From assembly GCA_964489265.1 (NCBI GenBank), contig CAZAXX010000048.1:1-19505 (forward strand): 19,505 nt of DNA, in the 5' to 3' direction. Position 1 is the stretch's first letter, and every line of letters starts with the position of its first letter. Origin of the DNA: CAYRUP01 sp964489265. Its GTDB lineage: Bacteria > Pseudomonadota > Gammaproteobacteria > DSM-16500. The position numbers and the translations under genes are program-made. Positions 1-7,003 of the stretch are shown piece after piece. The notes below the pieces were generated by a model. The model saw only the letters and a list, made by a program, of their open reading frames with translations. It did no database searches and was not told the origin of the DNA.

Positions 1-110
1 CCCACCCACCCCGGCCTCCAGCTCTTTTGTGCGCTCCTTTGCCACCCCCCCCTACCTTCCCCCCCCCCCCCCCCCCCCCCCGCCCCCGGCCACGTAGGGT
101 GGGTAGTTGG
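1..110. other. C-rich low-complexity contig end
   Basis: This stretch is dominated by C and contains an uninterrupted run of 23 C residues at 59-81, flanked by further C tracts. Its composition is unlike the AT-rich remainder and it has no coding frame. The likely explanation is a sequencing or assembly artefact at a contig end, for example a poly-G artefact of two-colour sequencing read on the other strand. A genuine low-complexity element cannot be excluded. Confidence 0.6.
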
Positions 111-150
111 CATAGTCGCGGGAGTGACCTCACCAAATACCCGGACACTG

Positions 151-177
151 CCGATTAATCATCGGACTATCTTTTTT
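151..177 (+). terminator. Weak possible terminator for a rightward gene left of the window
   Basis: A 5-bp stem (CCGAT at 151-155, ATCGG at 161-165) with a 5-base loop is followed after six bases by six T residues (172-177). The stem is short and the gene it would serve is not in the window. It could equally be a chance dyad in the gap beyond the stop of the minus-strand gene at 185. Confidence 0.25.
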
Positions 178-184
178 AATTCCA

Positions 185-730
185 TTAAAGACTTTTGCTC
201 GGACTTCTAGCTAGGACAAGAGGTTGAGGCAGTTGCTCACTAACCTCTGCTGGTTGTTGTGCAAGCAACGCATGAGAAGACTGAGATAACGCAACTTGAG
301 TTGTTTGCTCTAAATACCTCTTTATAGCTTCATCCCTAGCCTCCCTCGACGGATCCTCCATTTTTCTTTTAGCCTCTCTTTCTTTCCATTTTTCAAGTAT
401 TGGAGAAATAGGACGAGTAATCTGCAATTTCTCAAATTTTATTGAACCAAGGCCATCAGTATTTTTTATAAGATCTACGATTTCTTTGCCTTTTTCACCT
501 TCTGGCAAATTTAGTAAATCTAAAGAAATGTTTTCAAGTTCCTCAAATTTATGCTTACTAATATGAAGATTCATTGCTCGAGTAATTACATCTAGAACTT
601 CGTTTTTATAGCGAGTGTTTCTAGAGTTAGCATCCTCTATTTCAATTTCATAATGGATGTCAAAAGTGACATCTACATAGTCATAAGTTTTACTAGTGTG
701 TTTATAAAGCGTATTTATTAACTTACTCAT
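185..730 (-). CDS. Hypothetical protein, 181 aa
   Basis: I do not recognise this protein. I place its start at the ATG at 730 rather than the in-frame TTG at 784. The ATG has a GGAG sequence 8 bases upstream, and the best promoter candidate (-10 at 797-802) would start transcription near 790, leaving no ribosome site for the TTG. The protein is hydrophilic, with no signal peptide or membrane segment. An N-terminal half with alternating hydrophobic residues is followed by a charged, probably helical middle rich in K, R and E and a Q/S/A/P-rich tail. It ends in a Ser/Lys-rich tip. The polar, probably disordered C-terminus is compatible with a secreted effector, but I see no effector domain. It lies downstream of the M13 peptidase gene on the same strand but probably has its own promoter. 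Confidence 0.6.
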   Translation of the reverse strand: MSKLINTLYKHTSKTYDYVDVTFDIHYEIEIEDANSRNTRYKNEVLDVITRAMNLHISKHKFEELENISLDLLNLPEGEKGKEIVDLIKNTDGLGSIKFEKLQITRPISPILEKWKEREAKRKMEDPSREARDEAIKRYLEQTTQVALSQSSHALLAQQPAEVSEQLPQPLVLARSPSKSL

Positions 731-796
731 GGATAAAGCTCCATATTTATTTCTTTTAATGAGACATTTTTTATCAGAAAACAAAGTTACGCTAGT

Positions 797-825
797 ATTT
801 TAACCATAGTCACCGTTAACAACAA
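797..825 (-). promoter_or_regulatory. Candidate promoter of the 181-aa gene
   Basis: On the minus strand TTGTTG (820-825) and TAAAAT (797-802, 5 of 6 to consensus) are separated by exactly 17 bases. Transcription would start near 790, about 60 bases before the ATG at 730. The -35 is weak (3 of 6). Confidence 0.35.
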
Positions 826-831
826 CTCCAA

Positions 832-2835
832 TCACCAAATAATAGGATATTGCTGATTCACCATGGGACTCTTATTTTTTAAACTATATGCCAATTTAAA
901 TTGCGGCACGTTTGCGAATGTGCCATTGACGCGAAATTTTGCTGGCGGATGTGGATCAACTAAAACTAAGCGCTCTGCTTCAGCCGAACGAACATTACTC
1001 GCCCAAACATGTGCCGCGCCCAGGAAAAATTGTTGGTCTGGTGTAAAACCACTGATCGTCTTCGCTTGTTTATAAGCATCTGACGCATGATAAGCACGCA
1101 ACGCTAAAATAAGCCCGCCTAAATCCGCAGTTGCTTCGCCCATGACTAATTTACCTTGCACGGCAACATTCCCATTCACTTTGTAACTGGAAAATTGGGT
1201 CGCAATTTGTTGTGTCGTCGTTTGGAATTTTTTCAAATCTTCTGCCGACCACCAATTTTTTAAATTGCCAGCACCATCAAACTGCGCACCTTGATCATCA
1301 AATCCATGCGTCATTTCATGTCCGATGACAAAACCAATCGCGCCGTAATTGATAGCAGCAGGCGCCTTAGGATCAAAGAATGGCGGTTGCAAAATACCTG
1401 CTGGGAGATTTAACCGATTCATAGAAGGATCATAATAAGCATTCACCGTCTGCGGTGTCATATCCCACTCTGTTTCATCGACAGGCTTACCAATTTTATT
1501 AAGCTCGCGCTGATTGAGAAATTCACTGGCACGAATCACATTCAACACATAAGGACCTTTATCAATGGTAAGCGTAGAATAATCCCACCACTTATCTGGA
1601 TAACCCACCCGTTGACCCATCGCCTTCAATTTAGTTAAAGCCGCTGCACGTGTTGCTGGTGTCATCCACTCGATATGTTGCAGATCATTTTCCAATGCAA
1701 CACGAATATGATTAATAATATCGGTAACTTGCTGCTTGGAAGAAGGCGGAAAAGTTTTTTCCACATACATTTTTCCAATTGCAAAACCCAGCGCACCATT
1801 TTCTGCGTTCACCACACGCTTCCAACGTGGTAATTGTTTTTCAACTCCCGTTAACACCGAAGACATATGAAAATTTTCATCTACAAATGGTTTTGATAAA
1901 AACGGTGCGAACGCTTGAATAACATGACAGCGCAAATACACTTTCCAATCATTCAGCGCGACTGTTTTCAGTTGAGCATTCATTGCGGTGAAAAAATCCG
2001 GTGTCGCAAGATTGATTTGCTTGATCTCAGGATGTTTCACTTCTTTAAAATACTGTGCCCAAGAAAAATCAGGCGTGATTTTTTGCAACTCTGCAATTGT
2101 CATGGGATGATAAACCGCATGTGGATCGCGCATGGCAACGCGTGACATGGATGCTTTTGCTAATGTGGTTTCTATCGCTAAAACAGTATTAGCTTCTGCT
2201 GCCGCTTTTACCGTATCATCGCCCAGCAAAATAAATATTCTTTTAACATGTTGCAAATAGGCTGCACGAATTTTCTGAAATTTTTTGTCGTTCTTAAGAT
2301 AATAATCACGATCCGGCAATCCCAAACCACCTTGACTTGCCACACCAATCACTTTCTGACTATCTTTAAAATCTTGCATTTGACCAAAATCAAATAATGC
2401 ATCGACGCCAATCATTTGCAAATGCGTCATGACAGTCTGCAATTCAGTCGGTTCTTTCATGTTATTGATACGATCAAATTCAGATTGAAGTGGTTTGATT
2501 CCTACTTTATTAATTAAAGCTTCATTCATCCCACTAAAATAAAAATCACCTACTTTCTGTTCGATAGTGTCGGATGATTTATTTGCTGCTGTTTCGATTA
2601 TTTTTTTTATCAATAACTGATTACGTTCTTGCAAAATTGAAAAATTATTCCAACTTGGATAAGCAGCGGGAATCGAATTTTTTTTCTTCCAGCCACCGTT
2701 CGCATAATCAAAAAAATCTTTGGCAGGATCAACTGTTTTGTCTAACCAATCCAAATGCAATGCATCTGTGTCTGCAAATAATTCGGTTGAACTCAACAAA
2801 CAAAAACTCAGTAAAAAAGTTATCAATAAACGCAT
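832..2835 (-). CDS. Secreted M13-family (neprilysin/PepO-like) zinc metallopeptidase
   Basis: M13 peptidases are zinc endopeptidases that cut short peptides outside the cytoplasm. The 667-aa product begins with a signal peptide (hydrophobic residues 3-19, likely cleaved near residue 21). The zinc site HEMTH is at 506-510, the third ligand is the Glu of GEATAD (E567), with Asp571 behind it. The substrate-binding motif NAYYDP is at 465-470, and the DPHPP...FRVNG block typical of the family is near 627-638. Length fits the family. The family's C-terminal CxxW is present only as PxxW, and the mature chain appears to have a single Cys (303), so the disulfides of eukaryotic neprilysins are missing. 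The gene starts 4 bases after the pmbA stop, and its GGAG lies at the very end of pmbA. Translation of the two is therefore probably coupled. pepO would be a loose name. Confidence 0.93.
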   Translation of the reverse strand: MRLLITFLLSFCLLSSTELFADTDALHLDWLDKTVDPAKDFFDYANGGWKKKNSIPAAYPSWNNFSILQERNQLLIKKIIETAANKSSDTIEQKVGDFYFSGMNEALINKVGIKPLQSEFDRINNMKEPTELQTVMTHLQMIGVDALFDFGQMQDFKDSQKVIGVASQGGLGLPDRDYYLKNDKKFQKIRAAYLQHVKRIFILLGDDTVKAAAEANTVLAIETTLAKASMSRVAMRDPHAVYHPMTIAELQKITPDFSWAQYFKEVKHPEIKQINLATPDFFTAMNAQLKTVALNDWKVYLRCHVIQAFAPFLSKPFVDENFHMSSVLTGVEKQLPRWKRVVNAENGALGFAIGKMYVEKTFPPSSKQQVTDIINHIRVALENDLQHIEWMTPATRAAALTKLKAMGQRVGYPDKWWDYSTLTIDKGPYVLNVIRASEFLNQRELNKIGKPVDETEWDMTPQTVNAYYDPSMNRLNLPAGILQPPFFDPKAPAAINYGAIGFVIGHEMTHGFDDQGAQFDGAGNLKNWWSAEDLKKFQTTTQQIATQFSSYKVNGNVAVQGKLVMGEATADLGGLILALRAYHASDAYKQAKTISGFTPDQQFFLGAAHVWASNVRSAEAERLVLVDPHPPAKFRVNGTFANVPQFKLAYSLKNKSPMVNQQYPIIW

Positions 2836-2839
2836 TCTA

Positions 2840-4174
2840 TCAATCTCCAGCGACAGTCATTTCTTCTAATAAAATTGATCCGGTTTGAATATTTCCTCGT
2901 TTGTCCACATCATCACCCACTTCAACAAGATGCGCGTATATATCGCGTAAATTCCCAGCAATCGTAATCTCTTCTACCGGATATTGAATTTCGCCGCGTT
3001 CAACCCAAAAACCCGTTGCACCACGCGAATAATCACCGGTTACCAAATTGACACCCTGGCCCATCAAATCAGTGACCAACAACCCGGTATCCATCGTTTT
3101 TAATAATCCGGCTAAATCTTTGGTGCCCGTATTAATAAATAAATTGTGCACCCCACCCGCATTTCCTGTGGTTTGCATTCCCAATTTACGTGCAGAATAA
3201 ACACCCAGTGAATATTGACATAAAACACCCTGATCAATAAAAACATTCGGACGCGTGGCCACACCATTTTCATCAAAAGGTGCGCTGCCCAATGATTTTA
3301 ATAAATGCGGGCGTTCGTCGATTTTAATATGTTTTGGAAAAATGGGTTTATTCAATTGGTCCAATAAAAACGAGCTTTTTCGATAAAGATTGCCACCTGA
3401 GATGGCGGCCACAAAATGCCCGAGCAAACCACGCGCCTCTTCCGCAGCAAAAATAACGGGGACTCGTCGGGTGGCAAGCCGTTTTGCATCCAAACGGCGT
3501 AGTGTTCTTTCAGCTGCTTTGTTAGCAACTGATTCAATAGATTCTAGTAATGCGGGATCGCAAGCAACTGTATAACTGTAATCACGCTGCATATCACCGC
3601 CTTGTTCGGCGATCAAGGCACAACTCACATCATGGCGAGTCGCTCCATAAATACCGATAAAACCTTGCGAATTCCCATAAGCATGCCAGCCACCGGTCGT
3701 TGAAACGGATGCGCCTTCTGAGTTTTTTATTCGCTTGTCTTTAGCTAACCCGATACTTTCGCATTGCAAAGCCATTTCAATTGCTTTTTCAACGGTAATA
3801 TTCCAGGGATGCGATAAATCCAGGTTTGGATAATTAAAAGCGAGTAATTCTTTATCAGCAAGACCGGAATAATCATCTTTATCGGTAAAACGAGCTATAT
3901 TACAGGCTGCTTCTACCGCTTTTTTAATCGCTTCCGGACGTAAATCAGATAAGCTGGATGAACCAGTTCGCTGACCAAAATACACAGTAATATCAATAAT
4001 TTTATCTTGATTATATTCGACAGACTCGACTTCACCCATTCTGGCTGAAACGGTAAAGCCTTTATTTAAGCCGACATCGACTTCCGCATCCGTTGCACCC
4101 TGTTTTGCAGCTTCTTTTAAAATGTCTGCCACAATATTTTTTAAATATTCTGGATTATTCCACGCTTCAAGCAT
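2840..4174 (-). CDS. pmbA: PmbA/TldE, subunit of the TldD/TldE metallopeptidase
   Basis: PmbA (TldE) is the non-zinc subunit of the cytoplasmic TldD/TldE heterodimer. In Escherichia coli this removes the leader of microcin B17 and degrades the unfolded CcdA antitoxin. The 444-aa product is close to the E. coli length (450). It has the PmbA N-terminal domain (QGATDAEV, then VESVEYNQDK) and the C-terminal domain with GNAGGVHNLFINTG and the GxNxVTGDYSRGATGFWVE region. It lacks the HExxxH motif, as expected of TldE. The ATG at 4174 is the only convincing start; its ribosome site is a weak GAGAG. The gene leads a two-gene unit with the M13 peptidase. darP lies nearby in divergent orientation, as in E. 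coli, here separated by a small secreted protein gene. Confidence 0.95.
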   Translation of the reverse strand: MLEAWNNPEYLKNIVADILKEAAKQGATDAEVDVGLNKGFTVSARMGEVESVEYNQDKIIDITVYFGQRTGSSSLSDLRPEAIKKAVEAACNIARFTDKDDYSGLADKELLAFNYPNLDLSHPWNITVEKAIEMALQCESIGLAKDKRIKNSEGASVSTTGGWHAYGNSQGFIGIYGATRHDVSCALIAEQGGDMQRDYSYTVACDPALLESIESVANKAAERTLRRLDAKRLATRRVPVIFAAEEARGLLGHFVAAISGGNLYRKSSFLLDQLNKPIFPKHIKIDERPHLLKSLGSAPFDENGVATRPNVFIDQGVLCQYSLGVYSARKLGMQTTGNAGGVHNLFINTGTKDLAGLLKTMDTGLLVTDLMGQGVNLVTGDYSRGATGFWVERGEIQYPVEEITIAGNLRDIYAHLVEVGDDVDKRGNIQTGSILLEEMTVAGD

Positions 4175-4211
4175 AAAATTCTCTCTCTTATATGATATCC
4201 ATTCCGAAAAA

Positions 4212-4240
4212 TTTATAGTATCTTATAGGCGCAACTTTAA
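4212..4240 (-). promoter_or_regulatory. Candidate promoter of pmbA and the M13 peptidase gene
   Basis: On the minus strand TTAAAG (4235-4240) and TATAAA (4212-4217, 5 of 6) are separated by 17 bases, giving a start near 4205 and a leader of about 30 bases. The 87-base gap must also hold the rightward promoter of the gene at 4262; for that I see only weak matches such as TATAGG at 4224-4229. Confidence 0.45.
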
Positions 4241-4261
4241 CATGAACATGGAGAAACAAAA

Positions 4262-4597
4262 ATGAAAAAACTTATCGCTTTATTAGTCAGTGCTGCTGTT
4301 GTTAGCTCAACTGGTGCTTTTGCTGAAGATGTACAAGCTGATGCTGCTAACGGAAAATCTGATGCTGCTGCTATGCAGTTAGCTGATAACAGTGCAACCA
4401 CTGCTACGACAGCTACAACTGCTGCTTCCGATGAAGGAACAGCTGCAACAACTGAAAAGAAAGCTAAAAAGCATCATGCAAAGAAGCACAAGAAACATCA
4501 TCATGCTGCTAAAAAAGCTGAATCTGATACCAGCAAAACATCTGATGCATCCGGTGATACATCAGCTACAACTGCTGCTACAACAGAAGCAAACTAG
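4262..4597 (+). CDS. Small secreted Ala/Thr-rich protein with a Lys/His-rich core
   Basis: The 111-aa protein has a textbook signal peptide: KK at 2-3, a hydrophobic core, and GAFA ending at residue 21 before EDVQ. The mature part of about 90 residues is low complexity. Ala/Thr/Ser/Asp-rich arms flank a strongly basic block at 66-85 made only of K, H and A. GGAG lies 8 bases before the ATG, and an intrinsic terminator follows directly, so this is a complete single-gene unit. The composition recalls periplasmic acid-shock proteins of the Asr type and His-rich metal-binding proteins. That is resemblance in composition only, and the function is unknown. It sits between pmbA and darP. Confidence 0.8.
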   Translation: MKKLIALLVSAAVVSSTGAFAEDVQADAANGKSDAAAMQLADNSATTATTATTAASDEGTAATTEKKAKKHHAKKHKKHHHAAKKAESDTSKTSDASGDTSATTAATTEAN

Positions 4598-4630
4598 AAA
4601 AAAAGCGGTCTCGAATGGGGCCGCTCTTTT
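4598..4630 (+). terminator. Intrinsic terminator after the Lys/His-rich protein gene
   Basis: AGCGGTC (4604-4610) pairs with GGCCGCT (4619-4625) in a 7-bp stem with one G-T pair and an 8-base loop. It is preceded by an A tract (4598-4604) and followed by CTTTT. The A tract makes it potentially active in both directions. It begins immediately after the stop codon. Confidence 0.8.
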
Positions 4631-4650
4631 GACATAGTTAATCCTATCTA

Positions 4651-5160
4651 ATGAATGACCTAGAAAAAGATAATCCCGAAGAACGGCTCACCAAATCCGA
4701 ACGCAAGCGACAAATGCTTGCTTTGCAGGAACTTGGAGAAATCCTAGTTTCTTTACCAGAAGCCCAATTTAAAAAAATTCCCATGGACAGCCGGCTATTT
4801 GATGCTGTCAATGCAGCTCGTTCCCTGAAAGGTCACGAAGCTATACGTCGTCAGATGCAATATATTGGGAAAATAATGCGTAATATTGATCCAACGCCTA
4901 TTCAAGCCGCATTAGAAAAAATTCAGGGTATGCATCAACAAAACAAAGCGCAATTTCATCAGATTGAACGATGGCGCGATAAACTCATCTCAGAAGGTGA
5001 TGACGCGTTAACAAAATTATTGGAACAATATCCTGATGTGGATAGCCAGCAAATAAGACAACTCATTCGCAAAGCCCAACACGATATTAAAAATAATAAA
5101 AAAACGGGCGGCGAGACAGAGTTATTTCGTTATTTGCGTCAGTTTATCGAAAAGAACTAG
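4651..5160 (+). CDS. darP: DarP/YjgA (DUF615), 50S ribosome maturation factor
   Basis: DarP (formerly YjgA) binds late 50S subunit precursors and assists maturation of the peptidyl-transferase region. The 169-aa product matches the family in size and pattern. The N-terminus is acidic, then SKSERKRQMLALQELGE-like text at about 15-30 (here TKSERKRQM), IPMDSRLFDAVNAAR near 43-57, RRQMQYIGKIMR near 66-77, and a charged C-terminal helix ending in ELFRYLRQFIE. The gene is close to pmbA, a conserved association in gammaproteobacteria. There is no clear Shine-Dalgarno sequence before the ATG at 4651, and it follows the terminator at 4630 by only 20 bases, so its transcription may depend on readthrough. 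Confidence 0.93.
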   Translation: MNDLEKDNPEERLTKSERKRQMLALQELGEILVSLPEAQFKKIPMDSRLFDAVNAARSLKGHEAIRRQMQYIGKIMRNIDPTPIQAALEKIQGMHQQNKAQFHQIERWRDKLISEGDDALTKLLEQYPDVDSQQIRQLIRKAQHDIKNNKKTGGETELFRYLRQFIEKN

Positions 5161-5336
5161 TGTCATCCTGAACGAAGTGCACTACTGTCCGAATAACGGC
5201 TGTTGTCATCCTGAGAGCGCTTTTTGCTCGAAGGATCTCCTCATATTTATTGGGAGATCCTTCACTTCGTTCAGGATGACAAAGCAGTAGTGGAACGAGG
5301 AGATCCTTCGAGCAAAAAGCGCTCTCAGGATGACAA
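5161..5336. repeat. Cluster of four dispersed-type repeat units with a 40-bp perfect inverted repeat
   Basis: Four copies of a unit of the form TGTCATCCTGA...GAAGGATCTCC begin directly after the darP stop. Two are forward (5161-5179, truncated, and 5203-5242) and two reversed (5252-5281 and 5297-5336). The arms 5203-5242 and 5297-5336 are perfect 40-base inverted copies with a 54-base spacer. The 19 bases 5161-5179 are a perfect inverted copy of 5263-5281. A local hairpin pairs 5230-5240 with 5253-5263 (11 bp). The cluster separates convergent transcription units and probably acts as a bidirectional terminator. I recall similar 'GTCATCCTGA' units dispersed in many bacterial genomes, including intracellular ones. 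Confidence 0.85.
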
Positions 5337-5346
5337 TAACAACGCG

Positions 5347-5517
5347 TTATTTCGAAGAAGAACCACCTGGTCGTGGAGCCGCGCTAGCTTCACTTTGTTG
5401 AGCTGCGGATTGACTCGTAGCAGTCTGTACTGGTTTATTTTCAGTTGTACTATTCGGAGTTTGCTTTCTCTGTTCATCTGGATCTAACAGTCTTGACGCC
5501 GATTTAAAAAATGTCAT
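5347..5517 (-). CDS. Small hydrophilic protein, 56 aa, third gene of the tldD operon
   Basis: This open frame runs from ATG at 5517 to TAA at 5347. A strong AAGGAG lies 6 bases upstream, and the start is 20 bases after the tldD stop, so it is very likely translated from the tldD transcript. The protein begins MTFFKSASRLLDPDEQRK and continues as a low-complexity tail rich in Q, S, T, A and P, ending in GGSSSK. It has no Cys, signal peptide or membrane segment, and most of it should be disordered. I do not recognise it. Its stop is 10 bases from the repeat cluster that probably ends the operon. Being next to tldD it could be a substrate or partner of TldD/TldE, but nothing in the sequence proves this. 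Confidence 0.65.
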   Translation of the reverse strand: MTFFKSASRLLDPDEQRKQTPNSTTENKPVQTATSQSAAQQSEASAAPRPGGSSSK

Positions 5518-5537
5518 TTTTATCTCCTTTTAAAATT

Positions 5538-6983
5538 TTAATCATGATTCGTTCCACCTACCGTTAACGCATCGATTCGTAACGTAGGCTGTCCTACTCC
5601 AACAGGCACACTTTGGCCTTCTTTACCGCAAATACCAATTCCCGTATCCAGCTTTAAGTCATTACCAACCATAGATACTCGCGTTAAAACATCAGGCCCA
5701 TTACCAATCAACGTGGCGCCCTTCACTGGAACAGTAATTTTCCCATTTTCAATTAAATACGCTTCACTCGCAGAAAAAACAAATTTACCCGAAGTAATAT
5801 CTACTTGCCCGCCACCAAAATTCACGGCATAAATTCCTTTTTTCACGGAAGCAATAATTTCTTCAGGCGTCGACTTACCGGGCAACATATACGTATTTGT
5901 CATGCGCGGCATCGGTGTATGAGCATACGATTCACGTCTGCCATTTCCTGTCGATTGCATTCCCATCAAACGTGCGTTGCGTTTATCTTGAATATAATTT
6001 CGTAATACACCATTTTCAATTAATACGGTTCGCTGCGTTGGAACACCTTCATCATCCACATTGAGTGAACCACGACGATTTGGCAACGTCCCATCATCAA
6101 CAACAGTGCATAAGGGAGAAGCAACCATTTCACCCATTCTGCCGCTAAACACAGACGTACCTTTACGATTAAAATCACCCTCTAAACCATGGCCCACAGC
6201 TTCATGCAATAACACACCCGGCCAGCCTGGACCTAATACAACAGGCATAGTGCCTGCCGGTGCATCAACCGCTTCCAGATTGACAAGCGCCTGACGAACC
6301 GCTTCTTTTGCATAACTCAATGCAAGATCATTCTCGAGGAAAAATTGATAATCATAACGCCCACCACCACCTGCATAGCCATGTTCACGTCTGCCATTTT
6401 GTTCGACTACCACACTCACATTCAGTCTTATCAATGGACGCACATCTGCAGCAAGATGGCCATCACTCGCCATCACTAACATTGTTTCATATTCTGCAGC
6501 AAGACTGACGCTCACCTGAATGACACGCGGGTCTTGTTGACGCGCATAAGCATCGACTCGTTGTAATAAGGCTACTTTTTCATTTTCATTGAGAGAATTT
6601 AAAGGATTAATTGGCAAATACAATTCGTGACCCGCTGTTTTTTGCCAAGCATGAATTGCGTGATGTCCGCCCGATTTACTAATGCTGCGCGCTGCTTCTG
6701 CAGCATGATCAAGTGCTGGCATCAAAATATCATCTGAATACGCGAAACCGGTTTTTTCACCGCTCATCGCGCGCACCCCGACACCTCGGTCAATATTGTA
6801 ACTGCCGCCTTTTATAATTCCATCTTCTAATACCCATGTTTCTGAGCAAGTCGATTGAAAATATAAATCTGCATTGTCAATTGAGTTACCTAACACACTA
6901 CTCAACACTTTTTGTAACTGATTGTCCGTCAATCCAGCTGGATCTAATAAATCGTGTCGCGCAATTTCCAAAAAATTAGCCAT
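5538..6983 (-). CDS. tldD: TldD, zinc-binding subunit of the TldD/TldE metallopeptidase
   Basis: TldD carries the zinc site of the TldD/TldE peptidase, which cleaves unfolded peptides as they thread into the dimer. From the ATG at 6983 the product is 481 aa, the same length as E. coli TldD. The HExxxH motif (HEAVGH, residues 260-265) and the third-ligand Cys in GICGKEGQ (C452) are present. The N-terminal VLEDGIIKGGSYNIDRGVGV block (about 51-70) is also typical. An in-frame GTG at 6992 is possible, but it forms part of AGGTGA, which is better read as the ribosome site of the ATG. The gene follows the MFS transporter with 20 bases between stop and ATG, and precedes the 56-aa gene. Its partner pmbA lies 1.4 kb away in another operon. 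Confidence 0.96.
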   Translation of the reverse strand: MANFLEIARHDLLDPAGLTDNQLQKVLSSVLGNSIDNADLYFQSTCSETWVLEDGIIKGGSYNIDRGVGVRAMSGEKTGFAYSDDILMPALDHAAEAARSISKSGGHHAIHAWQKTAGHELYLPINPLNSLNENEKVALLQRVDAYARQQDPRVIQVSVSLAAEYETMLVMASDGHLAADVRPLIRLNVSVVVEQNGRREHGYAGGGGRYDYQFFLENDLALSYAKEAVRQALVNLEAVDAPAGTMPVVLGPGWPGVLLHEAVGHGLEGDFNRKGTSVFSGRMGEMVASPLCTVVDDGTLPNRRGSLNVDDEGVPTQRTVLIENGVLRNYIQDKRNARLMGMQSTGNGRRESYAHTPMPRMTNTYMLPGKSTPEEIIASVKKGIYAVNFGGGQVDITSGKFVFSASEAYLIENGKITVPVKGATLIGNGPDVLTRVSMVGNDLKLDTGIGICGKEGQSVPVGVGQPTLRIDALTVGGTNHD

Positions 6984-7003
6984 ATTTGTCACCTGTCAGG
7001 AGT

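Noticed and set aside
863..1075. Plus-strand open frame inside the M13 peptidase gene
   Set aside because: It lies opposite a well-supported coding region with catalytic motifs, has no ribosome site, and its protein looks like an antisense translation.
5224..5487. Plus-strand open frame of 87 codons across the repeat cluster
   Set aside because: It starts inside the repeat units and runs antisense to the 56-aa gene; there is no ribosome site and the product is low in sense.
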